From: JAOXRU01 sp965247735
GTDB taxonomy: Bacteria > Bacteroidota > Bacteroidia > Flavobacteriales > Flavobacteriaceae
Reading direction: 5' to 3'
Length of the DNA stretch: 64,000 nucleotides
Assembly (NCBI GenBank): GCA_965247735.1
Contig: CBDFHN010000002.1
Span: 1,302,001-1,366,000, forward strand
Positions within the stretch are counted from its first letter, which is position 1, and the number at the start of each line of letters is the position of its first letter. The notes beneath the pieces were generated by a model. That model was not told the DNA's origin, made no database searches, and saw only the letters and a list, made by a program, of their open reading frames with translations. Positions 16,526 through 27,800 of the stretch are shown piece by piece. Made by a program: the position numbers and the translations under genes.

Positions 16526-19500
16526 ACTATCCGCTGGAGGTGTTCCTCCAATACTACTACATGAATCTAATGGATTTGTTTGAACAGAAACTTCTTCTCC
16601 ATCTTCTATTTTATCTCCATCGGTATCGGCATCAAAAGGATCTGTACCTAGTTCAATTTCTTCAGCATTTGTTAAGCCATCTAAATCACAATCGCTAGTC
16701 TCTAATGCTGTTCCTCCAATTGAATCGCAATCATCAAGGGGACTTGTATTTTCATCAACTTCAACACCATCATCAATCCCATCTTTATCGGTATCTGGAT
16801 CAAAAGGATTTGTGCCTAAAAATAACTCCTCCTCATTTGTTAATTTATCATCATCACAGTCGGATGCTAACCAACTTCCTGTTTGGGCTAAAGTAATACT
16901 AGACTCCATAAACTTACATGGATCTAAAGAATCGGTTCCATCTGTTTTTTCTGTACCATCAAGAACTCCATCTCCATCAGTATCTGCATTATTAGGATCT
17001 GTACCATCTTTAATTTCTGTACCATTATTGATACCATCCTCATCGCAATCTAGATTATTTATATCAAGAAGCACATCGATATTGGCTAGTAAAGTACAGC
17101 CTACATTGCTTACTGTAATATTATTATAAGTACCTGTTGCTAATCCAGAAATTGTACCTGTATTGCTAGATACTGTTAATATTGCGGTTTGAACTGATGG
17201 TACTGCATCTTCATAAGTAACAGTATAGACTCCATCTGTTATATTACTTGTTATTAAGGTAATGCTTCCATCTGTGACTAAACAGGTGGTTGGATTTGTA
17301 CTTGCTCCTAATGTTAAGGTTGCAGTTGCTGGAGCACTTAATAGCACATCAATGTTTGTTACCAAAATACAGCCTCCATTGTCCACAATAATATTATCAT
17401 ATCTACCTGTTACTAATCCTGAAATTGTTCCAGAATTATTTAATATTGTCAATATTGCTGTATGAGCTGTTGCCGTTGCGTCTTCATAGGTAACAGTATA
17501 GTTTCCATCCGCTAAATTACTTGTTGTTAAGGTAATGCTTCCATCTGTGCCTGAACATGTGCTTGGATTTACACTTGCTCCCAACATAAATGTAGCTGCT
17601 GCTGGTGCACTTAATGCCACATCAATATTTGCTACTGAGGTACAGCCTGCATTGGTCACATTAATGTTATCATATGTACCAGCTGTTAATCCTGAGATTG
17701 TTCCTGTATTACTTGACACCGTCAATGTTGCTATGTTTCCTATTGCTAATCCGTCGTCATAAGTAACAGTATAATCTCCATCTGCTAGATTACTTGTTGT
17801 TAATGTGATGCTTCCATCTACTCCTGAACAGCTGGTTGGGTCTGTACTTGTTACTAACACTAAAGTTCCTGTTGCTGGTGCATTTAAGACCACATCGATA
17901 CTTGCTATTGAACTACAACCCGCATTGGTCACGGTAATATCATTATAGGTTCCTGCTGCCAAGCCTGAAATTGTTCCTGCATTATTCACTACATCCATAC
18001 TTGCTGTAATTCCTGTTGTTACTCCATCAGTATAGGTAATAGTATAGCTAGCATCTGGTAGATTAGTCGTTGTTAAACTAATGCTTCCGTCTGTTCCTGA
18101 ACATGTGCTTGGATCTACACTTGATCCTATTGCTAAGCTTGGTGCTAATGGTGCATTTAAGACCACATCAATACTTGCTGTTGAACTACAACTCGCATTG
18201 CTTACCGTGATATTATCATAGGTTCCTGCACTTAATCCTGAAATGGTTCCGCTATTGCTTAATACGATCAAGTTTGCGGTGACTCCTGTGGTTATTCCAT
18301 CATCATAAGTAACAGTATATGTTCCATCTGATAGGTTCGTTGTTGTAAAGCTGATACTTCCATCTGTTCCTGAACAAGTTGTTGGATTGCTTCCTGAGCC
18401 TGACATGGCTAATACTGGTGCTAATGGTGCATTTAAGACCACATCAATACTAGCAGCTGAAATACATCCTGCATTGCTTACCGTAATATTATCATAGGTT
18501 CCTGCACTTAATCCTGAAATGGTTCCGCTATTGCTTAATACTATTAAGTTTGCGGTGATTCCTGTTGTTATTCCATCATCATAAGTAACAGTATATGTTC
18601 CATCTGATAGGTTCGTTGTTGTAAAGCTGATGCTTCCATCTGTTCCTGAACAAGTTGTTGGATTGCTTCCTGAGCCTGAGATGGCTAATACTGGTGCTAA
18701 TGGTGCATTTAAGACCACATCAATACTTGCTGCTGAGCTACATCCCGCATTGCTTACCGTGATATTATCATAGGTTCCTGCACTTAATCCCGAAATGGTT
18801 CCGCTATTGCTTAATACGATCAAGTTTGCGGTGATTCCTGTTGTTATTCCATCATCATAAGTAACAGTATATGTTCCATCTGCAAGGTTCGTTGTTGTAA
18901 AGCTGATACTTCCATCTGTTCCTGAACAAGTTGTTGGATTGCTTCCTGAGCCTGACATGGCTAATACTGGTGCTAATGGTGCATTTAAGACCACATCAAT
19001 ATTTGCTACTGAGCTACAGCCCGCATTGGTCACGGTAATATCATTATATGTTCCTGCTGATAAGCCTGAGATTGTTCCGCTATTGCTTGCTACTATTAAG
19101 TTTGCGGTGATTCCTGTTGTTATTCCATCATCATAAGTAACAGTATATGTTCCATCTGCTAGATTCGTTGTTGTAAAGCTGATACTTCCATCTGTTCCTG
19201 AACAAGTTGTTGGATTGCTTCCTGAGCCTGAGATGGCTAATACTGGCGCTAATGGTGCATTTAAGACCACATCAATACTTGCTGCTGAACTACAACCCGC
19301 ATTACTTACCGTGATATTATCATAGGTTCCTGCTGATAATCCTGAAATGGTTCCGCTATTGCTTAATACGATTAAGTTTGCGGTGATTCCTGTGGTTATT
19401 CCATCATCATAAGTAACAGTATATGTTCCATCTGATAGGTTCGTTGTTGTGAAACTGATACTTCCATCTGTTCCTGAACAAGTTGTTGGATTGCTTCCTG

Positions 19501-22500
19501 AGCCTGAGATGGCTAATACTGGTGCTAATGGTGCATTTAAGACCACATCGATACTTGCTATTGAACTACAACCCGCATTGCTTACCGTGATATTATCATA
19601 GGTTCCTGCACTTAATCCTGAAATGGTTCCGCTATTGCTTAATACGATTAAGTTTGCGGTGATTCCTGTTGTTATTCCATCATCATAAGTAACAGTATAT
19701 GTTCCATCTGATAGGTTCGTTGTTGTGAAACTGATACTTCCATCTGTTCCTGAACAAGTTGTTGGATTGCTTCCTGAGCCTGAGATGGCTAATACTGGTG
19801 CTAATGGTGCATTTAAGACCACATCGATACTTGCTATTGAACTACAACCCGCATTGCTTACCGTGATATTATCATAGGTTCCTGCACTTAATCCTGAAAT
19901 GGTTCCGCTATTGCTTAATACGATTAAGTTTGCGGTGATTCCTGTGGTTATTCCATCATCATAAGTAACAGTATATGTTCCATCTGCAAGATTCGTTGTT
20001 GTGAAACTGATACTTCCATCTGTTCCTGAACAAGTTGTTGGATTGCTTCCTGAGCCTGAGATGGCTAATACTGGCGCTAATGGTGCATTTAAGACCACAT
20101 CAATACTTGCTGCTGAACTACAACCCGCATTGCTTACCGTGATATTATCATGGGTTCCTGCACTTAATCCTGAAATGGTTCCGCTATTGCTTAATACGAT
20201 TAAGTTTGCGGTGATTCCTGTTGTTATTCCATCATCATAAGTAACAGTATATGTTCCATCTGCAAGGTTCGTTGTTGTAAAGCTGATACTTCCATCTGTT
20301 CCTGAACAAGTTGTTGGATTGCTTCCTGAGCCTGAGATGGCTAATACTGGTGCTAATGGTGCATTTAGGACCACATCAATACTTGCTGCTGAACTACAAC
20401 CCGCATTGCTTACCGTGATATTATCATAGGTTCCTGCACTTAATCCTGAAATGGTTCCGCTATTGCTTAATACGATTAAGTTTGCGGTGATTCCTGTGGT
20501 TATTCCATCATCATAAGTAACAGTATATGTTCCATCTGATAGGTTCGTTGTTGTGAAACTGATACTTCCATCTGTTCCTGAACAAGTTGTTGGATTGCTT
20601 CCTGAGCCTGAGATGGCTAATACTGGTGCTAATGGTGCGTTTAAGACCACATCAATACTTGCTGCTGAACTACAACCCGCATTGCTTACCGTGATATTAT
20701 CATAGGTTCCTGCACTTAATCCTGAAATGGTTCCGCTATTACTTAATACGATTAAGTTTGCGGTGATTCCTGTTGTTATTCCATCATCATAAGTAACGTT
20801 ATATGTTCCATCTGATAGGTTCGTTGTTGTGAAACTGATACTTCCATCTGTACCTGAACATGTACTTGGATCTGTTATTGTTCCTAAAGTCAATGTTGGG
20901 ATTACGGGATCTACAAGTAACACATCAATATTAGCTACTGAAGTACAGCCTGCATTGGTCACGGTAATATCATTGTATGTTCCTGCTGCCAAGCTTGAAA
21001 TTGTTCCTGTATTACTAGACACCGTCATGGATACAGTCTGTGCTGTTGTCGTCGCATCTTCATAATCAACAATATAGGTTCCATCTGCAAGATTCGTTGT
21101 CGTAAAGCTGATACTTCCATCTGTTCCTGAACAAGTTGTTGGATTGCTTCCTGAGCCTGAGATAGCTAATACTGGTGCTAATGGTGCATTTAAGACCACA
21201 TCAATACTTGCTACTGAACTACAACCCGCATTGCTTACCGTGATATTATCATAGGTTCCTGCTGCCAAGCCTGAAATGGTTCCGCTATTGCTTAATACGA
21301 TTAAGTTTGCGGTGATTCCTGTTGTTATTCCATCATCATAAGTAACAATATATGTTCCATCTGCAAGATTCGTTGTTGTGAAACTGATACTTCCATCTGT
21401 TCCTGAACAAGTTGTTGGATTGCTTCCTGAGCCTGAGATGGCTAATACTGGCGCTAATGGTGCATTTAAGACCACATCAATACTTGCTGCTGAACTACAT
21501 CCCGAATTGCTTACCGTGATATTATCATAGGTTCCAGCACTTAATCCTGAAATGGTTCCGCTATTGCTTAATACGATTAAGTTTGCGGTGATTCCTGTGG
21601 TTATTCCATCATCATAAGTAACGTTATATGTTCCATCTGATAGATTCGTTGTTGTGAAACTGATACTTCCATCTGTTCCTGAACAAGTTGTTGGATTGCT
21701 TCCTGAGCCTGACATGGCTAATACTGGCGCTAATGGTGCATTTAAGACCACATCGATACTTGCTGCTGAACTACAACCCGCATTGCTTACCGTGATATTA
21801 TCATAGGTTCCAGCACTTAATCCTGAAATGGTTCCGCTATTGCTTAATACGATTAAGTTTGCGGTGATTCCTGTGGTTATTCCATCATCATAAGTAACAG
21901 TATATGTTCCATCTGCAAGATTCGTTGTTGTAAAGCTGATACTTCCATCTGTTCCTGAACAAGTTGTTGGATTGCTTCCTGAGCCTGAGATGGCTAATAC
22001 TGGTGCTAATGGTGCATTTAAGACCACATCGATACTTGCTGCTGAACTACATCCCGCATTGCTTACCGTGATATTATCATAGGTTCCTGCTGATAATCCT
22101 GAGATTGTTCCGCTATTGCTTAATACGATCAAGTTTGCGGTGATTCCTGTGGTTATTCCATCATCATAAGTAACAGTATATGTTCCATCTGCAAGATTCG
22201 TTGTTGTAAAGCTGATACTTCCATCTGTTCCTGAACAAGTTGTTGGATTGCTTCCTGAGCCTGAGATGGCTAATACTGGCGCTAATGGTGCATTTAAGAC
22301 CACATCAATACTTGCTGCTGAACTACATCCCGCATTGCTTACCGTAATATTATCATAGGTTCCTGCACTTAATCCTGAAATGGTTCCGCTATTGCTTAAT
22401 ACTATCAAGTTTGTGGTGATTCCTGTTGTTATTCCATCATCATAAGTAACAGTATATGTTCCATCTGCAAGATTCGTTGTTGTGAAACTGATACTTCCAT

Positions 22501-22597
22501 CTGTTCCTGAACAAGTTGTTGGATTGCTTCCTGAGCCTGAGATGGCTAATACTGGTGCTAATGGTGCATTTAAGACCACTAATACTGGTGCTATCAT
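16220..22597 (-). CDS. Giant T9SS surface protein, C-terminal part (SprB-like repeats, TSP3, type B sorting domain)
   Basis: The open frame has 2125 codons. It holds 20 SprB-like repeats of about 92 residues, then a TSP3 calcium-binding segment (about 17072-16526), then the T9SS type B sorting domain at the end. The ATG at 22597 is not a credible start. It falls out of frame inside the repeat segment that normally encodes GTYDN, at a rearranged junction, and gives no signal peptide. The repeats continue straight into 24860-64000 beyond the jumbled stretch 22598-24859, so this is almost surely the 3' end of one giant gene. The last four repeats (nearest the TSP3 segment) are the most divergent; the inner ones are nearly identical. 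The role is inferred: a long adhesin displayed on the cell surface, perhaps for gliding or attachment as for SprB. Confidence 0.88.
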   Translation of the reverse strand: MIAPVLVVLNAPLAPVLAISGSGSNPTTCSGTDGSISFTTTNLADGTYTVTYDDGITTGITTNLIVLSNSGTISGLSAGTYDNITVSNAGCSSAASIDVVLNAPLAPVLAISGSGSNPTTCSGTDGSISFTTTNLADGTYTVTYDDGITTGITANLIVLSNSGTISGLSAGTYDNITVSNAGCSSAASIDVVLNAPLAPVLAISGSGSNPTTCSGTDGSISFTTTNLADGTYTVTYDDGITTGITANLIVLSNSGTISGLSAGTYDNITVSNAGCSSAASIDVVLNAPLAPVLAMSGSGSNPTTCSGTDGSISFTTTNLSDGTYNVTYDDGITTGITANLIVLSNSGTISGLSAGTYDNITVSNSGCSSAASIDVVLNAPLAPVLAISGSGSNPTTCSGTDGSISFTTTNLADGTYIVTYDDGITTGITANLIVLSNSGTISGLAAGTYDNITVSNAGCSSVASIDVVLNAPLAPVLAISGSGSNPTTCSGTDGSISFTTTNLADGTYIVDYEDATTTAQTVSMTVSSNTGTISSLAAGTYNDITVTNAGCTSVANIDVLLVDPVIPTLTLGTITDPSTCSGTDGSISFTTTNLSDGTYNVTYDDGITTGITANLIVLSNSGTISGLSAGTYDNITVSNAGCSSAASIDVVLNAPLAPVLAISGSGSNPTTCSGTDGSISFTTTNLSDGTYTVTYDDGITTGITANLIVLSNSGTISGLSAGTYDNITVSNAGCSSAASIDVVLNAPLAPVLAISGSGSNPTTCSGTDGSISFTTTNLADGTYTVTYDDGITTGITANLIVLSNSGTISGLSAGTHDNITVSNAGCSSAASIDVVLNAPLAPVLAISGSGSNPTTCSGTDGSISFTTTNLADGTYTVTYDDGITTGITANLIVLSNSGTISGLSAGTYDNITVSNAGCSSIASIDVVLNAPLAPVLAISGSGSNPTTCSGTDGSISFTTTNLSDGTYTVTYDDGITTGITANLIVLSNSGTISGLSAGTYDNITVSNAGCSSIASIDVVLNAPLAPVLAISGSGSNPTTCSGTDGSISFTTTNLSDGTYTVTYDDGITTGITANLIVLSNSGTISGLSAGTYDNITVSNAGCSSAASIDVVLNAPLAPVLAISGSGSNPTTCSGTDGSISFTTTNLADGTYTVTYDDGITTGITANLIVASNSGTISGLSAGTYNDITVTNAGCSSVANIDVVLNAPLAPVLAMSGSGSNPTTCSGTDGSISFTTTNLADGTYTVTYDDGITTGITANLIVLSNSGTISGLSAGTYDNITVSNAGCSSAASIDVVLNAPLAPVLAISGSGSNPTTCSGTDGSISFTTTNLSDGTYTVTYDDGITTGITANLIVLSNSGTISGLSAGTYDNITVSNAGCISAASIDVVLNAPLAPVLAMSGSGSNPTTCSGTDGSISFTTTNLSDGTYTVTYDDGITTGVTANLIVLSNSGTISGLSAGTYDNITVSNASCSSTASIDVVLNAPLAPSLAIGSSVDPSTCSGTDGSISLTTTNLPDASYTITYTDGVTTGITASMDVVNNAGTISGLAAGTYNDITVTNAGCSSIASIDVVLNAPATGTLVLVTSTDPTSCSGVDGSITLTTSNLADGDYTVTYDDGLAIGNIATLTVSSNTGTISGLTAGTYDNINVTNAGCTSVANIDVALSAPAAATFMLGASVNPSTCSGTDGSITLTTSNLADGNYTVTYEDATATAHTAILTILNNSGTISGLVTGRYDNIIVDNGGCILVTNIDVLLSAPATATLTLGASTNPTTCLVTDGSITLITSNITDGVYTVTYEDAVPSVQTAILTVSSNTGTISGLATGTYNNITVSNVGCTLLANIDVLLDINNLDCDEDGINNGTEIKDGTDPNNADTDGDGVLDGTEKTDGTDSLDPCKFMESSITLAQTGSWLASDCDDDKLTNEEELFLGTNPFDPDTDKDGIDDGVEVDENTSPLDDCDSIGGTALETSDCDLDGLTNAEEIELGTDPFDADTDGDKIEDGEEVSVQTNPLDSCSSIGGTPPADSDCVRIANEILSLNGDDTNAFFRIENIENYPDNTVNIYNRWGIAVFEIKGYDNRGNVFRGISSARSTVKKEDALPAGVYFYMVNYNYHGKVVLVQGYLYITN
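16526..17072 (-). repeat. C-terminal TSP3 calcium-binding repeats
   Basis: Repeated DxDxDGxxDxxE units such as DTDGDGVLDGTE, DTDKDGIDDGVE and DTDGDKIEDGEE alternate with xLDxCxSIGGT segments. They are thrombospondin-type-3 calcium-binding loops, forming a stiff calcium-dependent stalk just before the sorting domain. Confidence 0.9.
17075..22597 (-). repeat. Tandem array of 20 SprB-like repeats, unit mostly 276 bp
   Basis: Twenty units are each marked by TCSGTDGSI at the start and NAGC about 60 residues later. Four successive units measured from 18361 to 19189 are spaced exactly 276 bp (92 residues). Two units (around 20850-21120) belong to, or are hybrids with, the 90-residue type found mainly in the upstream array. 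Units at the C-terminal end (17100-18100) have diverged (for example CSGVDG and CLVTDG), while inner units differ at only a few positions. Confidence 0.95.
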
Positions 22598-24859
22598 AGG
22601 TTCCTGCTGATAATCCTGAGATTGTTCCGCTACCAGCTTAATACGATCAAGTTTGCGGTGATTCCTGTGGTTATTCCATCATCGATACTTGCTGCTGAAC
22701 TATTGCTTCCCGCTGGCGCTAATGGTGCTTACCGTGATATTATCATAGGTTCCTGCACTTAATCCTGAAATGGTTCCGCTGCTTAATACGATTAAGTTGA
22801 CTGTGATTCCTGTTGTTATTCCATCATCATAAGTAACAGTATATGTTCCATCTGCAAGATTCGTTGCTGTTACAAGTTGTTGGATTGCTTCCTGATCAAC
22901 ATGGCTAATGCTGGCGCTAATGGTGATTTCCTGCTGAACTACATCCCGCATTCTTACCGTAATATTATCATAGGTTCCTGCACTTAATCCTGAGATTGTT
23001 CCGCTATTGCTTAATACTGTTTGCGGTGATTCCTGTTGTTATTCCATCATCATAAGTAACAGTATACTTCGTTGTTGTAAAGCTGATACTTCCATCTGTT
23101 CCTGAACTGAACAAGTGAGATGGCTAATACATTAAGACCACATCAATATTGGCTACTGAAGTACAGCCTGCATTGCTTACCATATTATCATAGGTTCCTG
23201 CACTTAATCCTGAAATGGTTCCGCTATTGCTTGATACTATTAATTCCTGTGGTTTATATGTTCCATCTGATACCGTTGTTGTAAAGCTGATACTTCCATC
23301 TGTTCCCTGTTGGATTGCTTCCTGAGCCTGAGATGCTAATACTGGTGCTAATGGTGCATTTAAGACCACATCCTTGCTGCAACCCGCATTGCTTACCGTA
23401 ATATTATCATAGGTTCCTGCTTCCGCTATTGCTTGATACCTGACTGTGATGTTATTCCATCATCATAAGTAACAATATATGTTCCATCTGCAAGATTCGT
23501 TGTTGTAAAGCTGATACTTCCATCTGTTCCTGAACATGTTGTTGGATTGCTTTGAGCCTGACATGGCTAATACTGGCGCTAATGGTGCATTTAAGACCAC
23601 ATCAATACTTGCTGCTGAACTACATCCCGCATTGCTTACCGTAATATTATCATAGGTTCCTGCTTAGATTGTTATTCCATCATCATAAGTAACAGTATAT
23701 GTTCCATCTGCAAGATTCGTTGTTGTAAAGCTGATACTTCCATCTGTTCCTGAACAAGTTGTTGGTAATCCTGAAGATGGTAATATTATCATAGGTTCCT
23801 GCACTTAATCCTGAAATCCGCTATTCCATCATCATAAGTAACAGTATATGTTCCATCTGCAAGATTCGTTGTTGTGAAAGCTGATACTTCCATCTGTTCC
23901 TGAACAAGTTGTTGGATTGCTTCCTGTAGCCTGAGCATGGCTAATACTGGCTATTGCTAATGGTGCATTTAAGACCACATCAATGTTGCAAGATTCGTTG
24001 TTGTAAAGCTGATACTTCCATTGTTCCTGAACAAGTTACCTTGCTTCCTGAGCCTGAGATGGCAATACTATATTGGCTACTGAAGTACAGCCTGCATTGG
24101 TTACCGTTCATAGGTTCCTGCACTTAATCCTGAAATGGTTCCGCTATTGCGCTATTGCTTAATACAGATCTGATAGGTTCGTTGTTGTAAAGCTGATACT
24201 TCCATCTGTTCCTGAAAGTGGATTGCTTCCTTGAGATGGCTAATACTGGTGTGATTCCATTGCTTACCGTAATATTATTGTTATTCCATCATCATAAGTA
24301 ACAGTATATGTTCCATCTGCAAGATTCGTTGTTGTAAAGCTGATACTTCCATCTGTTCCTGAACAAGTTGTTGGATTGCTTCCTGAGCCTGACATGGCTA
24401 ATACTGGATGCATTTAAGACCACATCAATACTTCCATCCGCATTGTTTACCTAATATTATCATAGGTTCCTGCACTTAATGGATTGCGCTATTGCTTAAT
24501 ACGATCAAGTTTGCGGTGATTCCTGTTGTTATTCCTCATAAGTAACAGTATATGTTCCATCTGATAGGTTCGTTGTTGTAAAGCTGAACTTCCATCTGTT
24601 CCTGAACATGTTGTTGGATTGCTTCCTGAGCCTGAGATGGCTGGTGCTAATGGTGCATTTAAGACCACATACAGCCTGCATTGGTTAATATTATCATAGG
24701 TTCCTGCACTTAATCCTGAAATGGTTCCGCTATTGCTTGATACTATTAAGTTTACTGTGATTCCTGTGTTATTCCATCACATACTTCCAAGTTCCTGAAC
24801 AATTATGTTCCATTTTAAGACCACATCAATACTTGCTGCTGAACTACAACCCGCATTGC
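22598..24859 (-). pseudogene. Jumbled, frameshifted repeat fragments inside the giant gene (likely assembly artefact)
   Basis: This 2.26-kb stretch consists wholly of pieces of the 276-bp repeat on the minus strand, but almost every unit has lost or swapped internal segments. The landmark cataggttcctgc recurs about ten times at irregular intervals (roughly 140-350 bp) instead of every 276 bp. Blocks are joined in the wrong order, for example at 22575-22700. All frames are broken; only 252-bp and 246-bp pieces stay open (22700-22951, 23124-23369). Flanking units on both sides are intact. This fits a consensus built through an unresolved tandem repeat better than natural decay, which would also leave point changes in otherwise colinear units. 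True length is unknown. Confidence 0.75.
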
Positions 24860-27800
24860 TTACCGTAATCCATAGGTTCCTGCTGATAATCCTGAAATGG
24901 TTCCGCTATTGCTTGCATCATCATAAGTAACAATATATGTTCCATCTGCAAGATTCGTTGTTGTAAAGCTGATACTTCCATCTGTTCCTGAACAAGTTGT
25001 TGGATTGCTTCCTGAGCCTGAGATGGCTAATACTGGTGCTAATGGTGCATTTAAGACCACATCAATACTTGCTGCTGAACTACATCCCACATTGCTTACC
25101 GTGATATTATCATAGGTTCCTGCTGCCAAGCCTGAAATGGTTCCGCTATTGCTTAATACTATTAAGTTTGCGGTGATTCCTGTGGTTATTCCATCATCAT
25201 AAGTAACAGTATATGTTCCATCTGATAGGTTCGTTGTTGTAAAGCTGATACTTCCATCTGTGCCTGAACAAGTTGTTGGATTACTTCCTGAGCCTGAGAT
25301 GGCTAATACTGGCGCTAATGGTGCATTTAAGACCACATCGATACTTGCTGCTGAACTACATCCCGCATTGCTTACCGTAATATTATCATAGGTTCCTGCA
25401 CTTAATCCTGAAATGGTTCCGCTATTGCTTAATACGATTAAGTTTGCGGTGATTCCTGTTGTTATTCCATCATCATAAGTAACAGTATATGTTCCATCTG
25501 CAAGATTCGTTGTTGTGAAACTGATACTTCCATCTGTTCCTGAACAAGTTGTTGGATTGCTTCCTGAGCCTGAGATGGCTAATACTGGTGCTAATGGTGC
25601 ATTTAAGACCACATCAATACTTGCTGCTGAACTACATCCCACATTGCTTACCGTAATATTATCATAGGTTCCTGCACTTAATCCTGAGATTGTTCCGCTA
25701 TTGCTTAATACGATTAAGTTTGCGGTGATTCCTGTTGTTATTCCATCATCATAAGTAACAGTATATGTTCCATCTGATAGGTTCGTTGTTGTAAAGCTGA
25801 TACTTCCATCTGTTCCTGAACAAGTTGTTGGATTACTTCCTGAGCCTGAGATGGCTAATACTGGCGCTAATGGTGCATTTAAGACCACATCAATACTTGC
25901 TGCTGAACTACATCCCACATTGCTTACCGTAATATTATCATAGGTTCCTGCACTTAATCCTGAAATTGTTCCTGTATTGCTTAATACGATTAAGTTTGCG
26001 GTGATTCCTGTGGTTATTCCATCATCATAAGTAACAGTATATGTTCCATCTGCAAGATTCGTTGTTGTAAAGCTGATACTTCCATCTGTTCCTGAACAAG
26101 TTGTTGGATTGCTTCCTGAGCCTGAGATGGCTAATACTGGCGCTAATGGTGCATTTAAGACCACATCAATACTTGCTGCTGAACTACATCCCACATTGCT
26201 TACCGTGATATTATCATAGGTTCCTGCACTTAATCCTGAAATTGTTCCTGTATTGCTTAATACGATTAAGTTTGCGGTGATTCCTGTGGTTATTCCATCA
26301 TCATAAGTAACAGTATATGTTCCATCTGCAAGATTCGTTGTTGTAAAGCTGATACTTCCATCTGTTCCTGAACAAGTTGTTGGATTGCTTCCTGAGCCTG
26401 AGATGGCTAATACTGGTGCTAATGGTGCATTTAAGACCACATCAATACTTGCTGCTGAACTACATCCCGCATTGCTTACCGTAATATTGTCATAGGTTCC
26501 TGCACTTAATCCTGAAATGGTTCCTGTATTGCTTAATACGATTAAGTTTGCGGTGATTCCTGTTGTTATTCCATCATCATAAGTAACAGTATATGTTCCA
26601 TCTGATAGGTTCGTTGTCGTAAAGCTGATACTTCCATCTGTTCCTGAACATGTTGTTGGATTGCTTCCTGAGCCTGAGATGGCTAATACTGGTGCTAATG
26701 GTGCATTTAAGACCACATCAATACTTGCTGCTGAACTACAACCCGCATTGCTTACCGTAATATTATCATAGGTTCCTGCACTTAATCCTGAAATGGTTCC
26801 TGTATTGCTTAATACGATCAAGTTTGCGGTGATTCCTGTTGTTATTCCATCATCATAAGTAACAGTATATGTTCCATCTGATAGGTTCGTTGTCGTAAAG
26901 CTGATACTTCCATCTGTTCCTGAACATGTTGTTGGATTGCTTCCTGAGCCTGAGATGGCTAATACTGGTGCTAATGGTGCATTTAAGACCACATCAATAC
27001 TAGCAGCTGAAATACATCCTGCATTGCTTACCGTGATATTATCATAGGTTCCTGCACTTAATCCTGAAATGGTTCCGCTATTGCTTAATACTATTAAGTT
27101 TGCGGTGATTCCTGTTGTTATTCCATCATCATAAGTAACAGTATATGTTCCATCTGCTAGGTTCGTTGTTGTAAAGCTGATACTTCCATCTGTTCCTGAA
27201 CAAGTTGTTGGATTGCTTCCTGAGCCTGACATGGCTAATACTGGTGCTAATGGTGCATTTAAGACCACATCAATACTAGCAGCTGAAATACATCCTGCAT
27301 TGCTTACCGTGATATTATCATAGGTTCCTGCACTTAATCCTGAAATGGTTCCGCTATTGCTTAATACTATTAAGTTTGCGGTGATTCCTGTTGTTATTCC
27401 ATCATCATAAGTAACAGTATAGGTTCCATCTGCTAGGTTCGTTGTTGTGAAACTGATACTTCCATCTGTTCCTGAACATGTTGTTGGATCTGTTGTTGTT
27501 CCTAAAGTCAATGTTGGTGTTGCTGGATCTACAAGTAACACATCAATATTGGCTACTGAAGTACAGCCTGCATTGGTTACCGTAATATTATCATAGGTTC
27601 CTGCTGATAAGTCTGAAATTGTTCCTGTGTTGCTAGACACCGTCATGGATACAGTCTGTGCTGTTGTCGTCGCATCTTCATAATCAACAGTATAGGTTCC
27701 ATCTGCTAGATTGGTCGTTGTTATTAAAATACTCCCATCTGTGCCTGAACATGTACTAGGATCTGTTGTTGTTCCTAAAGCCAATGTTGGGATTACTGGA

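Noticed and set aside
22595..22597. ATG at 22597 as the true start of a separate 2125-residue protein
   Set aside because: It lies out of frame within the codons for GTYDN at a rearranged repeat junction and is not followed by a signal peptide.
22700..23369. Two short minus-strand frames (22700-22951 and 23124-23369) as separate genes
   Set aside because: Both are pieces of the SprB-like repeat left open by chance within the jumbled stretch.
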